64,000 nucleotides of DNA from Anomaloglossus baeobatrachus (lineage: Eukaryota; Chordata; Amphibia; Anura; Aromobatidae), in contig NC_134354.1 in assembly GCF_048569485.1 (NCBI RefSeq), positions 336,863,643-336,927,642 on the forward strand, in the 5' to 3' direction. Made by a program: the position numbers and the translations under genes. Positions 24,409 through 34,736 of the stretch are shown here, one piece after another (within the stretch, counting starts at the first letter, position 1; each line of letters begins with the position of its first letter). The notes beneath the pieces are model-generated. The model saw nothing but the letters and a program-made list of their open reading frames with translations, was not told the origin of the DNA and ran no database searches.

Positions 24409-26034
24409 TATACATCAAGCTTACCTTTTACGCTTTTTGTAATGAAATATATCGCATTTATAACGCTTGTGTCATTGATTATATAGCACCTTAAACAAGT
24501 TAGATAAGAGGACGATCGCCATCTTACCACCTATATGAGGATATTAAGGTAATTGCATTTACCTAGTTCAATATCATATCCCCTTTATTCCCATTGACTC
24601 ACATGATTGCATCTCCTCTTATGTACCTTATAGGATTCTTGCCATGTCTATAAAAACGTATAAATTTATTGCTCTTTTGGTCATAGGCTCTATATGAGTG
24701 AAATATTTTAAATATATGCAAGTGACCTTTCTACGCGATACGCGCCAGACTACAACCCATTGAGGTTCGTTTTTCCGATACTTAGTAACTTCCCCCTTAT
24801 TATCCTCTCTTCTCACACTATGAAAATGATGTACAAAATATCTTTTGTATTGAAATAATACATTTATTCTTCATAAATATGATTTTTTGTGGGAAAAACT
24901 TATTGTAATCCCAGTTTTTTTCCCTTCACCATTGAGTGTTTTATTTATTTTTCCTTTTTTCTGTATGAAAACAGTTCTTATTGTGAATGAATAATATTTA
25001 CTGTATGTACCTTATGTAATTTTTTGTTCTGTTTCTGTATTGTTTCATATTTTACAGTCCTTGAAAAAGACCGAAGGTTTTTTGGTCGATACGTTGGACT
25101 TATTTGCATATTTCTTCAATATCCCCACAAGAATAAAATAATAATACATTTTTCAAACGAATCATCTTCTATGTGCCGGATTCTTTATATTTATTAGAAG
25201 TTGACGTTCAGACAGAAAGTGTAAAGTGGCTTGTTGGGCTCAAGGCGTACGGTCGCTAGGGAGAGTACGGTGTGAGTACTCACGGGACCGAGCACCGGCG
25301 GGGTGCAGAGCCCTAGTTCAGGAAGACGCTTCAAGCTCACCTGATAAATCTGCCCGGTGAGGGAATCATCAGAGTTCCTCACCAACGTTAGGGTCTGGGG
25401 CACAGCAGCAAAGAGGAAACCCGGGAACTGGGACAGAGGTCTAACCGAAGAGAGGTTCAAGCTGCCTGCCATACTGGCCAGGACTGTGATAACAGGAGGG
25501 GACCCCAGAATGCTTCAGGCCACGGGGACCCACCAACTACAGATGGGTGCATGGAAGTAAAGCTCACCAGGTTACTACACCAGCACTGGGACAAAAGGAA
25601 TACCGGATTACCTGAGGCCCAGATTGGTAGAGACCAGCACCAGCCGGGTTGCAGCTACACAGAACCAGTGAGTAAAGAACAAGTTAAACCGCAGCCCCTG
25701 TGTTGTCTGAATTCTTCCTGCACCTCTGCGTCACCAACTTTCACCATACTACAACCACCATCATTCTCCCCTGGGGCTTAGCGCTACTTGCGGAGGGCCA
25801 TAACACCTAAACTGCTGAATACCACCAGCCCCAGCAGTGAGACTTTGCAGCGGCGGCTTTCCTCACATAGCCGCATACCGCAAGTGGTGTCACGAAAAAC
25901 GTTTTATTTTCAGTTTTATTCCCCTTCTTTATTAAGCGACCCCCAGGGTCATGGAACCAGGCACCGGCCACCCGTGACACGTCCCCGTGATTCAAGGCCC
26001 GGGACCGAGCACCCCAAAGGTCCTGGGTGTGTCA
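23942..26034 (+). repeat. 3' LTR of the Ty3/gypsy fossil, with a nested retroposon
   Basis: The LTR starts TGTGGCGCCCCTGAGG directly after a purine-rich tract and ends GGGTGTGTCA, followed by the TGTA flank. It is longer than the 5' copy, mainly because a 956-bp retroposon sits inside it (24240-25195). Confidence 0.88.
24240..25195 (+). mobile_element. Non-LTR retroposon inserted in the 3' LTR
   Basis: A perfect 14-bp duplication, AGAAGTTGACGTTC, flanks the insert (24226-24239 and 25196-25209). That length suits target-primed retroposition rather than a cut-and-paste transposon. There is no open frame and no clear A tail; a TA microsatellite lies at 24363-24398. Near the right end (25060-25097) sits CTTGAAAAAGACC, then GGTCGATACGTTGG. 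This hairpin-like pair recalls motifs in Penelope-like and related frog retroposons. The family assignment is tentative; the insertion itself is clear. Confidence 0.65.
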
Positions 26035-26259
26035 TGTACATATCTGTGTGGATGGGGCCCACTGAGCCCAGGGCCCATGAGAACCTGGAGCCGGCCCTGG
26101 TGAGGTCTATGGATAACCACTGGAGAGAAGCTTCCAGAGCTTTGCCCTGTCCCAGTCTATGCTGTGTAATGTAAAAGCATGTATGTCCAGGCCACTAGCG
26201 CCCACCATGAAGCAGAGCACTCCGCTGTTCGCAGGTTTCTAGCTATGTAGACTATGTAC

Positions 26260-26860
26260 ACTGATCATAAACCAGGACACGTGTGTTATCCGTCTGCAGC
26301 ATGCCAGTAATGTACAGTCACGTGTCACAGCCGAGCACCGGCACACGGAACCCCGGAGACATGACCGGCCGCAGACACAGCAGTGTACAGCAGGCCGGAG
26401 ACATGGCCGTAGCCTGTGGCAACTACTTACAACAGTCTGGTGACGTCACACGGAGGGATTTCCTGGACACGCCCATTCTCTTACCGGCTCCAGAGCTCTC
26501 TACCAATCCCTGCAGGTGGAATGCTTCTACATCACAGCCCATCAGTGACCAGTGAGGTGTGGCTCAGCGTGCGTTATCCAATTGCTCAGTTCTCATTAAC
26601 CAGATAGCCAATTAAATGTGTGGGCGGTGACGCGACGTTCTGGCTTCACACCCACGTGGCCAAACGGGGCGGGGCCGTTAATAGTGGCGAGAAATGAAGT
26701 GTGTAGACGTCTAGTCCCGCCCTTTGTCAGTTCAGTGCGGGTAGCGCTGCTGCTCCCCGGTGTATGGTGTCAGATGCTGGTCTCGGTACCGCACGGAGCG
26801 CCCGGTGTTCAGCACATTATCTGTGGCGTTCTACTAGTGGTGTGTAATAATATATGAGAA
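26260..26860. promoter_or_regulatory. CpG-rich stretch with GC box, possible promoter
   Basis: The stretch is unusually rich in CG for this AT-rich window. It contains GGGGCGGGGCC (26663-26675), a classic Sp1-type GC box, plus CACGTGGCC and several GACGTC or GACGCGACG words. It is bounded by the Ty3 fossil on the left and a minisatellite on the right. No exon with a convincing reading frame follows on either strand. It could be the promoter of a neighbouring gene, an orphan CpG island or a GC-rich repeat. Confidence 0.35.
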
Positions 26861-26883
26861 ACATGCATAGGAACGCAGCTTGG

Positions 26884-28165
26884 TCTCTGGGCGTGCTTGT
26901 GTGTGCTCTCGGCGTGCTTGTGTGTGCTCTCCGGGCGCGCTTGTGTGTGCTCTCGGCGTGCTTGTGTGTGCTCTCCGGGCGCGCTTGTGTGTGCTCTCGG
27001 CGTGCTTGTGTGCGCTCTTGCATGTGCTCTCCGGGCGTGCTTGTGTGTGCTCTATGGGCGTGCTTGTGTGCGCTCTATGGGCGTGCTTGTGTGCGCTCTC
27101 CGGGCCTGCTTGTGTGTGCTCTATGGGCGTGCTTGTGTGTGCTCTATGGGCGTGCTTGTGTGCGCTCTATGGGCGTGCTTGTGTGTGCTCTCCGGGCCTG
27201 CTTGTGTGTGCTCTCGGCGTGCTTGTGTGCGCTCTTGCACGTGCTCTCCGGGCGTGCTTGTGTGCGCTCTATGGGCGTGCTTGTGTGCACTCTATGGGTA
27301 CGCTTGTGTGTGCTCTCTGAGCGTGCTTGTGTGTGCTCTTGCACACGCTCTCTGGGCGTGCTTGTGTGCGCTCTATGGGCGTGCTTGTGTGCGCTCTATG
27401 GGCCTGCTTGTGTGCGCTCTATGGGCCTGCTTGTGTGCGCTCTATGGGCCTGCTTGTGTGTGCTCTCCGGGCCTGCTTGTGTGTGCTCTCCGGGCCTGCT
27501 TGTGTGTGCTCTATGGGCGTGCTTGTGTGCGCTCTATGGGCGTGCTTGTGTGCGCTCTATGGGCGTGCTTGTGTGCGCTCTATGGGCGTGCTTGTGTGCG
27601 CTCTATGGGCGTGCTTGTGTGTGCTCTCCGGGCCTGCTTGTGTGTGCTCTCGGCGTGCTTGTGTGCGCTCTTGCACGTGCTCTCCGGGCGTGCTTGTGTG
27701 TGCTCTATGGGCGTGCTTGTGTGCGCTCTATGGGCGTGCTTGTGTGCGCTCTATGGGCGTGCTTGTGTGCGCTCTATGGGCGTGCTTGTGTGTGCTCTCG
27801 GGGCGCGCTTGTGTGTGCTCTTGCACGTGCTCTCGGGGCGTGCTTGTGTGCGCTCTTGCACGTGCTCTCCGGGCGTGCTTGTGTGCGCTCTATGGGTACG
27901 CTTGTGTGTGCTCTCTGAGCGCGCTTGTGTGTGCTCTTGCGTGTGCTCTCGGGGCGCACTTGCGTGTGCTCTCGGGGCGCGCTTGCGTGTGCTCTCCTGG
28001 CGCGCTTGCGTGTGCTCTCCTGGTGCGCTTGCGTGTGCTCTCCTGGCGCGCTTGCGTGTGCTCTCCTGGCGCGCTTGCGTGTGCTCTCCTGGCGCGCTTG
28101 CGTGTGCTCTCAGGGCGCACTTGCGTGTGCTCTCAGGGCGCTCGCGCGTGTTCTCGGTGCGGGGT
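26884..28165. repeat. 23-bp minisatellite, about 55 copies
   Basis: The unit is GGGCGTGCTTGTGTG followed by CGCTCTAT, with CTCC and CTCG variants in its last bases and occasional units with an added CTTGCACGTG. Because 23 is not a multiple of three and the unit lacks stops in any forward frame, all three + frames stay open for 290-420 codons. These frames code for Cys, Ala and Leu-rich repeats of period 23 and are artefacts. Units after about 27950 switch to a more GC-rich variant (GGCGCGCTTGCGTG). Confidence 0.93.
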
Positions 28166-28529
28166 AACTAGCTGGCATATAAATAGACTCTAGCGATGAG
28201 TGAGCACTTCCACACTCAGGTACTAGTAACGAGCAGTCGGATGGGCGAGACTCATCTACCGAGTATGATGTATGCGGCGGGGAAATTTAGAAAGCTTGGG
28301 TATAGACTTCCATTCTCTTGTGTACAGCCTTCTGTCCCTTCATGTCATCACAGGCAGGCTGGATGATGCTGGATCAGCCCTTGGTGGTTCCAGGTCATCA
28401 TTTCCAGGACTCCTTCCTTACACTGGAGATAGTTCTTGATGACATTGGCTGTATATTTGCGTTCTCTGTCCTACAGAATACCTTTGGTGACAGACGCTGT
28501 TCTGATGGAATTACATGATGGATAATTAT

Positions 28530-31245
28530 TAGTGATGAGCGAGTATGCTTGTTACTACTCGGTACTCGCACGAGTATCACTGTACTCGGGCTACTCGGCG
28601 GGTACCGAGTAATTTCGTGATACTCGTGCTTTACTCGTGGTCTTCATTTCTGCATGTTGGCGCTCTTTTGAGAGCCAGCCCTCATGCAGGGATTGGCTGG
28701 CAGACCACTGCAATGCCACAGCCCTGTTAGTTGTGGAATTGCAGTGATTGGCCGGCCTGCACAGCGTGACCGAGCCTTTATACCGGCCGGCGCGCTGTGC
28801 TCTGTACACAGCCATCTCATATTCCCTGCTTTCCACGCCCACAGGCGCCTATGATTGGTTGCAGTGAGACACGCCCCCACGCTGAGTGACAGGTGTCACA
28901 CTGCACCCAATCACAGCAGCCGGTGGGCGTGTCTATACTGTGCAGTAAAATAAATAAATAAATAATTAAAAAAACCGGCGTGCGGTCCCCCCAATTTTAA
29001 TACCAGCCAGATAAAGCCATACGGCTGAAGGCTGGTATTCTCAGGATGGGGAGCTCCACGTTATGGGGAGCCCCCCACCCTAACAATAACAGTCAGCAGC
29101 CGCCCAGAATTGCCGCATACATTATATGCGACAGTTCTGGGACTGTACCCGGCTCTTCCCGATTTACCCTGGTGCGTTGGCAAATCGGGGTAATAAGGAG
29201 TTATTGGCAGCCCATAGCTGCCAATAAGTCCTAGATTAATCATGTCAGGCGTCTATGAGACACCCTCCATGATTAATCTGTAAATTACAGTAAATAAACA
29301 CACACACCCGAAAAATCCTTTATTAGAAATAAAAAACAATAACAAAGTCCCTCATCACCAATTTATTAACCCCGACAAACCCTCCATGTCCGGTGTAATC
29401 CACGGTCCTCCAGCGTCGCGTCCAGCTCTGCTGCATGCAGGTGACAGGAGCTGCAGAATACACCGCCGCTCCGGTCACCTCCACGCAGCTAATGAGGTGA
29501 GTATAGCGATCAGCTGAGCTGTCACTGAGGTTACCTGGATCCAGCGGTGGATGCAGCGGTGGCCGCGGGTAACCTCAGTGACAGCAGCTGATCGCGCTAC
29601 TTACCGCCGCTCCGGTCAGCTTCACACAGCAACTGAGGTGAGAAGCGCGATCAGCTGCTGTCAGTCAGGTAACTCGCGGCCACCGCTGGATCCAGCGGTG
29701 GCCGCGATTAACCTCAGTGACAGCTCAGCTGATCGCTATACTCTCCTCAGTTGGTGCATGGAGCTGACCGGAGCGGCGGTGAGTAGCGCGATCAGCTGCT
29801 GTCACTGAGGTTACCCGCGGCCACCGCTGGATCCAGGTAACCTCAGTGACAGCAGCTGATCGCTATACTCACCTCATTAGCTGCGTGGAGGTGACCGGAG
29901 CGGCGGTGTATTCTGCAGCTCCTGTCACCTGCATGCAGCAGAGCTGGACGCGACGCTGGAGGACCGTGGATTACACCGGACATGGAGGGTTTGTCGGGGT
30001 TAATAAATTGGTAATGAGGGACTTTGTTATTGTTTTTTATTTCTAATAAAGGATTTTTCGTGTGTGTGTGTTTTTTAACTGTAATTTACAGATTAATCAT
30101 GGAGGGTGTCTCATAGACGCCTGACATGATTAATCTAGGACTTATTGGCAGCTATGGGCTGCCAATAACTCCTTATTACCCCGATTTGCCAACGCACCAG
30201 GGTAAATCGGGAAGAGCCGGGTACAGCCCCAGAACTGTCGCATATAATGTATGCGGCAATTCTGGGCGGCTGCTGACTGATATTGTTAGGGTGGGGGGCT
30301 CCCCATAACGTGGCGCTCCCCATCCTGAGAATACCAGCCTTCAGCCGTATGGCTTTATCTGGCTGGTATTAAAATTGGGGGGGACCGCACGCCGTTTTTT
30401 TTAATTATTTAATTATTTATTTCACTGCACAGTATACACACACACCGGCTGCTGTGATTGGGTGCAGTGTGACACCTGTCACTCAGAGTGGGGGCGTGTC
30501 TCACTGCAACCAATCATAGGCGCCGAAAAGCAGGAAAGCAGAGAATACGAGATTGATTAATGACCGGCCGGCTTTTTCAAAAGAAGAAAAGCCGCAGGAG
30601 CAGTGTGAATGCCGTGCAGTGCCGCAGCAGTGATCGGCGAACGGTGAGTAAGAGAGAGGGGGGAGAATGACCGACAGACTGTGAGAGGGGGACAGACAAG
30701 ACAGAGAGAGACCGACAGAGCGAGACCGACCGACGGGAGATAGAATGAAAAAAAAAATGACCGACATCGCTAGTAAAAAGCACAAAACGTGCGTTTTGGA
30801 CATCGGAGTGCCACACAATGTTTATGTAAAATCTTTCATGTATTAATCTCAAAAAGTAACATACACCAGCTCTATCTCACTATTGGGTATGTGCCCTTAA
30901 CATTTCCGCCATGAAAATTCATTTTGGGGTCATTTTGCAAGGTTTTCTGGTGAGTCCGTAAAAATGGCGTAAAACTCGGACAAAATTGTTCACAGCTGTG
31001 ACTTTTGAGTGATAAATGCTTCAAGGGGTCTTCCCCATGCTGATGCCATGTCATTTGAGCACTCTTCTGAGACTTTTGTGACAGTTTTAGGGTTTCTCCA
31101 TGCTGCCGGGGGGTCATTTCACAAAAATACTCGGGTCTCCCATAGGATAACATTGGGCTCGTTGCTCGGGCCGAGTACACGAGTATCTTGGGAGGCTCGG
31201 CCCGAGCCTCGAGCACCCGAGCTTTTTAGTACTCGCTCATCACTA
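28530..31245. mobile_element. hAT-like non-autonomous element, 2.7 kb, large palindrome
   Basis: Terminal inverted repeats TAGTGATGAGCGAGTA lie at the left and, as complement, at the right. A perfect 8-bp duplication, ATAATTAT, flanks them (28522-28529 and 31246-31253). The subterminal zones are full of ACTCG and CGAGTA words. The middle is a near-perfect palindrome (28844-30524). No transposase is encoded. Short open frames of about 60 codons in the arms are mirror images of each other and look non-coding. Confidence 0.85.
28844..30524. repeat. Inverted repeat of about 1.68 kb, centre at 29690/29691
   Basis: The left arm (28844-29690) and right arm (29691-30524) are reverse complements with few mismatches and small indels. 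The centre reads CCACCGCTGGATCCAGCGGTGG with no spacer. The arms share AATTGCCGCATACATTATAT and its complement, and the same GATTAATC and TTTATTAGAAATAAA blocks. Shorter GATCAGCTG and CAGCTGATC repeats around the centre allow alternative folds. Confidence 0.9.
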
Positions 31246-31776
31246 ATAATTATCTATAATTCTCAGCATGGAGAGCACCCAGAAATGGCCAATTTAAGGA
31301 TCATAGACTCAGTCCGGCTAAGAAAACATAGTCCTTCTCTTCCAAATTGGAAGATGTCCAGCAATGCAATCTGCTCCAAACTGGCATAAGACCGAGGGAC
31401 CCAGCTGCACCCATCCAGTGTTCAGCGCAATATTGAACTTTGGAGCAGAAAAATGGCAGCCGGTGCTTTGGGCAGAGCAGTCCAAATGGGAATTTTTTAT
31501 GTGTAATAGAAAGCAGTTTGTTCTCTGAAGGACTGTAGAGCGGTACAATGAGTGTCTGGAGGAAACAGTGAAGCATGGTGGAGGTTTCTAGCAAATTTAG
31601 GGCTGCATTTCAGCAAGTGGCTTGGTGTCCACAATGCTGAGAGCTATGGGCAGATACTTCCATAATGTAATACCATCAGGGAGGAGTGAGATGGGCTCCA
31701 AATGTATTACTATTCAGCCTGCATACTTTTTTCTTTTCTTTGCTGTCTTATGTACCGTAGGTTGAGGGGTTGTAAC

Positions 31777-32134
31777 TAGAGATGAGCGAATTTGAGGTTG
31801 GGTGTTTGACTTTACAAACAACCCCATAGTTCAAGTGCTTTACGTATGAACACCACTCGTGTGAACATCACTGTGCTCGAGTACGTTCCGTGCCCAGTGT
31901 GCAGTGTTTGAACGGCTTGCACTGGGCATAACAACAGCATGATCGAATGTAGTGTGTATAAAAAATGGAAAAACCCCGCTCCTGGATCTGTTTATGGCTG
32001 ACTGTATGATGGTGGAGACCCGAACTGCTAATAAGTGACTTCACTGAGGTTCAGGGCAAGTCCGGGTCCAAAACTGAACTTTAAAGTCTGGATGAAGCCG
32101 CAGAACTGAGCTTCCACTGGTCCACTCATCTCTA
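31777..32134. mobile_element. hAT MITE, 358 bp, perfect 8-bp duplication
   Basis: The left end is TAGAGATGAGCGAA and the right end is CCACTCATCTCTA. Perfect GTTGTAAC duplications flank it (31769-31776 and 32135-32142). The ends resemble those of the large palindromic element (TAGTGATGAGCG), so they may share a transposase. A relative lies at 52818-53243. Confidence 0.88.
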
Positions 32135-32187
32135 GTTGTAACCTGTAGGCTGGAGCTTATACCTGTACGTTTGCGCTTGTTCTGCTT

Positions 32188-32191
<4 letters not shown>

Positions 32192-32284
<93 letters not shown>
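32192..32284. repeat. GT then TA dinucleotide microsatellite
   Basis: A GT run (32192-32238) passes directly into a TA run (32239-32284). The Tc1-like element at 32285 begins at its edge and probably inserted into the TA run. Confidence 0.95.
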
Positions 32285-32285
<1 letters not shown>

Positions 32286-32507
32286 GGTTGAAACCAGAAG
32301 TTTGCATACAGTATCTAAAAAGACACTTATGCAGGTTTTTCTCACTATCTGACAGGAAATCAGAATAAACCTTTCCTGTTTTCCTGTTTTTGGTCAACTA
32401 GGAACCAAAATTATTTATATTTGCCAAATGCCAGAATAATGAGATAAAGAGAGAGAGAATGTTTGTTTTTATTACTTTCTGCAAAGTCAAAAGTTTACAT
32501 ACCCTAA

Positions 32508-33158
32508 AGGTGATGTCACACATAGCGACTCAGCAGCGATCACGACCAGCGATCTGACCTTATCAGGATCGCTGCTGCGTCGTTACATGGTCGCTGGTGA
32601 GCTGTCAAACAGGCAGATCTCGCTAGCGACCAGTGACCAGCCCCCAGCCAGCAGCGACGCGTGGAAGCGTAACTAAGGTAAATATCGGGTAACCAAGGAA
32701 AGCACTTCTCTTGGCTACCCGATATTTACCTTAGTTACTAGCGTCCGCCGCTATCACGCTGCCAGTGCCGACTCCCTGTTCCCTGCAGTCCTAGCTAGAG
32801 TACACATCGGGTTAATTACCCGATGTGTACTCCAGCTACGTAAATATCGGGTAACCAAGGAAAGGGCTTCTTGGTTACCTGATGTTTACCGTGGTTACAG
32901 CTTACCACAAGCTGCCAGACGCCGGCTCCCTGCTCGCTTCAGTTTGTCTCGCTGTCACACACAGCGATGTGTGCTTCACAGCGGGAGAGCAACGTCCAAA
33001 AAATGAAGCAGGACATTCAGCAACGACTGGCGACCTCACAACAGGGACCAGGTTGATGCTGGATGTCACACACAGCGACAGCGACAGAACGTTGCTGCTA
33101 CGTCACAGAAAATGGTGACTTAGCAGCGACGTCGTCGTCGCTATGTGTGACACCACCT
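32508..33158. mobile_element. MITE, 651 bp, nested in the Tc1-like element
   Basis: The left end is AGGTGATGTCACACATAGCG and the right-end complement is AGGTGGTGTCACACATAGCG. TAA lies before and TTA after. The interior contains an inverted pair around TAAATATCGGGTAACCAAGG (32678-32735) and a third direct copy near 32840. The word TCACACACAGCGA also occurs internally. It is similar in style to the Harbinger-like MITEs but has a different end sequence. Confidence 0.75.
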
Positions 33159-33306
33159 TTAGAGTACTGTGCCTCTAAACAATATGGGACAACTCATATG
33201 ATGATGGCATGTCTTTGGAAGCTTCTGATAGAGTTAGTTAGAGACACACCTGTGGATGTACTTTAATGCACACCTGAAATACACTGCTTCTTCTTTGTGT
33301 AGCATC

Positions 33307-34173
33307 ATGGGAAAGTTTAAAAGAAATCAGCCAAGATCTCAGAAAGAGAATTGTGGACTTACTCAAGTCTGGTTCATCCTTGGGTGAATTTCCGGGGACC
33401 AGAAGGTGCCTCATTCATCTATACAAACAATTATACGCAAATACAAACAAGATGGGAATGTCCAGCCAATCGGAAGGAGACAGGTTCTGTGTACCAGAGA
33501 TGAACGTGCTTTGGTCAGACATGTGCATAGCAACCCAAGAACAAGAGCAAAAGACCTTGTGAAGATGCTGGTGGAAGCTGGTAAGATTGTGTCAATATCC
33601 ACAGTAAAACGAGTGCTGTATTAACATGGGCTGAAAGGCCACTCTGCCAGGAAGAAGCCATTACTCCAAAAGAAATATAAAAATGCCAGATTAATGCTTG
33701 CAAATTCACACAGGAACAACGACCTTAATTTCTGGATACATTTCCTGTGGTCTGACGAAACTAAAGTTGAGCTGTCTGGCCATAATGACCATCGTTACGC
33801 TTGGAGGAAAAGCGAAGCTTTAAAGCCTAAGATTACTATCAAAACTGTGAAACACGTGGGTGGCAGCATCATGTTGTATGGTTGTTTTGCTGCAGGAGGG
33901 ACTGAGGTACTTCACAAAGTAGATGGCATTATTAGAAAAGAAGATTATGTGGCAATACTGAAACAACATTTCAACACATCAGCCAAGAACTTAAAGCTTG
34001 GGTGGAAATAGGTCTTCCAAATGGACAATGACCCGAAGCATACTGCCAAATTGGTTACAAAGTGGCTTAAGGATAACAAAGTCAATGTTTTGGAGTGGCC
34101 ATCACAAAACCCTGATCTCAATACTATTGAAAATTTATGGGCAAAGCTGAAAAGGCATATGCGAGCAAGGTGA
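33307..34173 (+). pseudogene. Tc1-like transposase pseudogene (DD34E)
   Basis: The enzyme normally binds the inverted ends and moves the element by cut and paste into TA. The start ATG (33307) reads MGK and is soon followed, in a shifted frame, by KEISQDLRKRIVDLLKSGSS, the paired-type DNA-binding start. The second helix-turn-helix reads SIQTIIRKYKQDGNVQPIGR. The catalytic part shows LWSDETKVELSG (first Asp), [11 protein letters not shown] (second Asp) and [12 protein letters not shown] (Glu), with 34 residues between the second Asp and the Glu. There are stops after KRVLY and after KLGWK, and a frameshift near the start. All three catalytic residues remain, but the frame is dead. Confidence 0.88.
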
Positions 34174-34213
34174 CCTACAAACGTGCCTCAGTTACATCAG
34201 TTCTGTTATGGTG

Positions 34214-34416
34214 AATAATAATAATTTTATTAATTTATATAGCGCTATTAATTCCACAGCGCTTTACATACATTGGCAATACTGTCCCTATTCGGGCTCA
34301 CAATCTAGAGTCCCTATCTGTATGTGTTTGGAGTTTGGGAGGAAACCGGAGAACCCGGAGGAAACCCACGCAAACACGGGGAGAACATACAAACTCCTTG
34401 CAGATAGTGTCCTTGG
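34214..34416 (-). mobile_element. L2-type LINE 3' fragment nested in the Tc1-like element
   Basis: The fragment starts with an AAT microsatellite, then TATATAGCGCTATTAATTCC and GCGCTTTACATACATTGGC, and later GGAGGAAACCCACGCAAACA. This is the familiar L2-type 3' region of fish and frogs. TGGTG flanks both sides. The host transposon resumes with GGATGGGCCCAAATT. Confidence 0.75.
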
Positions 34417-34736
34417 TGGGATGGGCCCAAATTCCTAACAACTATTGTGAAAAGCTTGTAGAAGGATATTCAGAACACTTAACCCAAGTCATTCAGTTAA
34501 AGGGCACTGGTATCAAATGTTAAAGACATGTATGTAAACTTTTGACTTTGCAGAAAGTAATACAAATGCCTTAAAACATTTTCTCTCTCATTATTCTGAC
34601 ACTTGGCAAATATAAATAATTTTGGTTCCTAATTGACCTAAAACGGGAAAGGTTATTCTGATTTCATGTCCGGTAGTGAGAAAAACATGCATATGTGTCT
34701 TGTTGGATAGTGGAGGGAAACTTCTGGTATCAACTG

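Larger units (their letters stand above)
13820..26034 (+). mobile_element. Ty3/gypsy LTR retroelement fossil with nested insertions
   Basis: This is a + strand LTR element of about 12.2 kb, of which about 3.2 kb is nested MITE sequence and 1 kb a retroposon in the 3' LTR. LTRs begin TGT and end CA, and a 4-bp TGTA lies on both flanks (13816-13819 and 26035-26038). Visible parts in order are the 5' LTR, a gag region with a CCHC knuckle, aspartic protease, reverse transcriptase, RNase H, integrase, a purine-rich tract (AAGGGGGAA, ending at 23941) and the 3' LTR. Over the first 98 bases the two LTRs differ at about nine positions, so the insertion is old, probably tens of millions of years. It is broken many times over and cannot be active. 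Confidence 0.9.
28320..31720. mobile_element. Tc1-like transposon pieces, rearranged and split
   Basis: The left piece (about 28320-28521) contains CATCATTTCCAGGACTCCTTC and GATAGTTCTTGATGACATTGG, which read as the complement of a Tc1-type transposase region. The right piece (about 31260-31720) starts in the same orientation (TTCTCAGCATGGAG). From about 31440 it reads in the opposite sense, with GAAAAATGGCAGC, GAGCGGTACAATGAGTGTC and GTGAAGCATGGTGGAGG, the forward strand of the same kind of gene. An internal inversion or two head-to-head copies would explain this. The 2.7-kb hAT-like element at 28530-31245 lies within the left piece. Confidence 0.6.
32285..34736 (+). mobile_element. Tc1-like transposon with long inverted ends, two nested inserts
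   Basis: Inverted ends of about 225 bp (32285-32507 and about 34516-34736) share GAAACCAGAAGTTTGCATAC or its variant, ACCAAAATTATTTATATTTG and CTTTCTGCAAAGTCAAAAGT. Two similar words in each end give the inverted/direct repeat layout known in the Sleeping Beauty group. TA flanks both ends. A MITE (32508-33158) and an L2 fragment (34214-34416) lie inside it. The transposase is broken. Confidence 0.9.

Noticed and set aside
26854-28193. Open frames of 354, 424 and 288 codons on the + strand
   Set aside because: All three run through a 23-bp minisatellite with no forward stop; the proteins repeat every 23 residues with no domain. They are repeat artefacts.
29061-30308. Two almost identical 60-codon frames on opposite strands
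   Set aside because: They are mirror images forced by the palindrome, with no support for coding.
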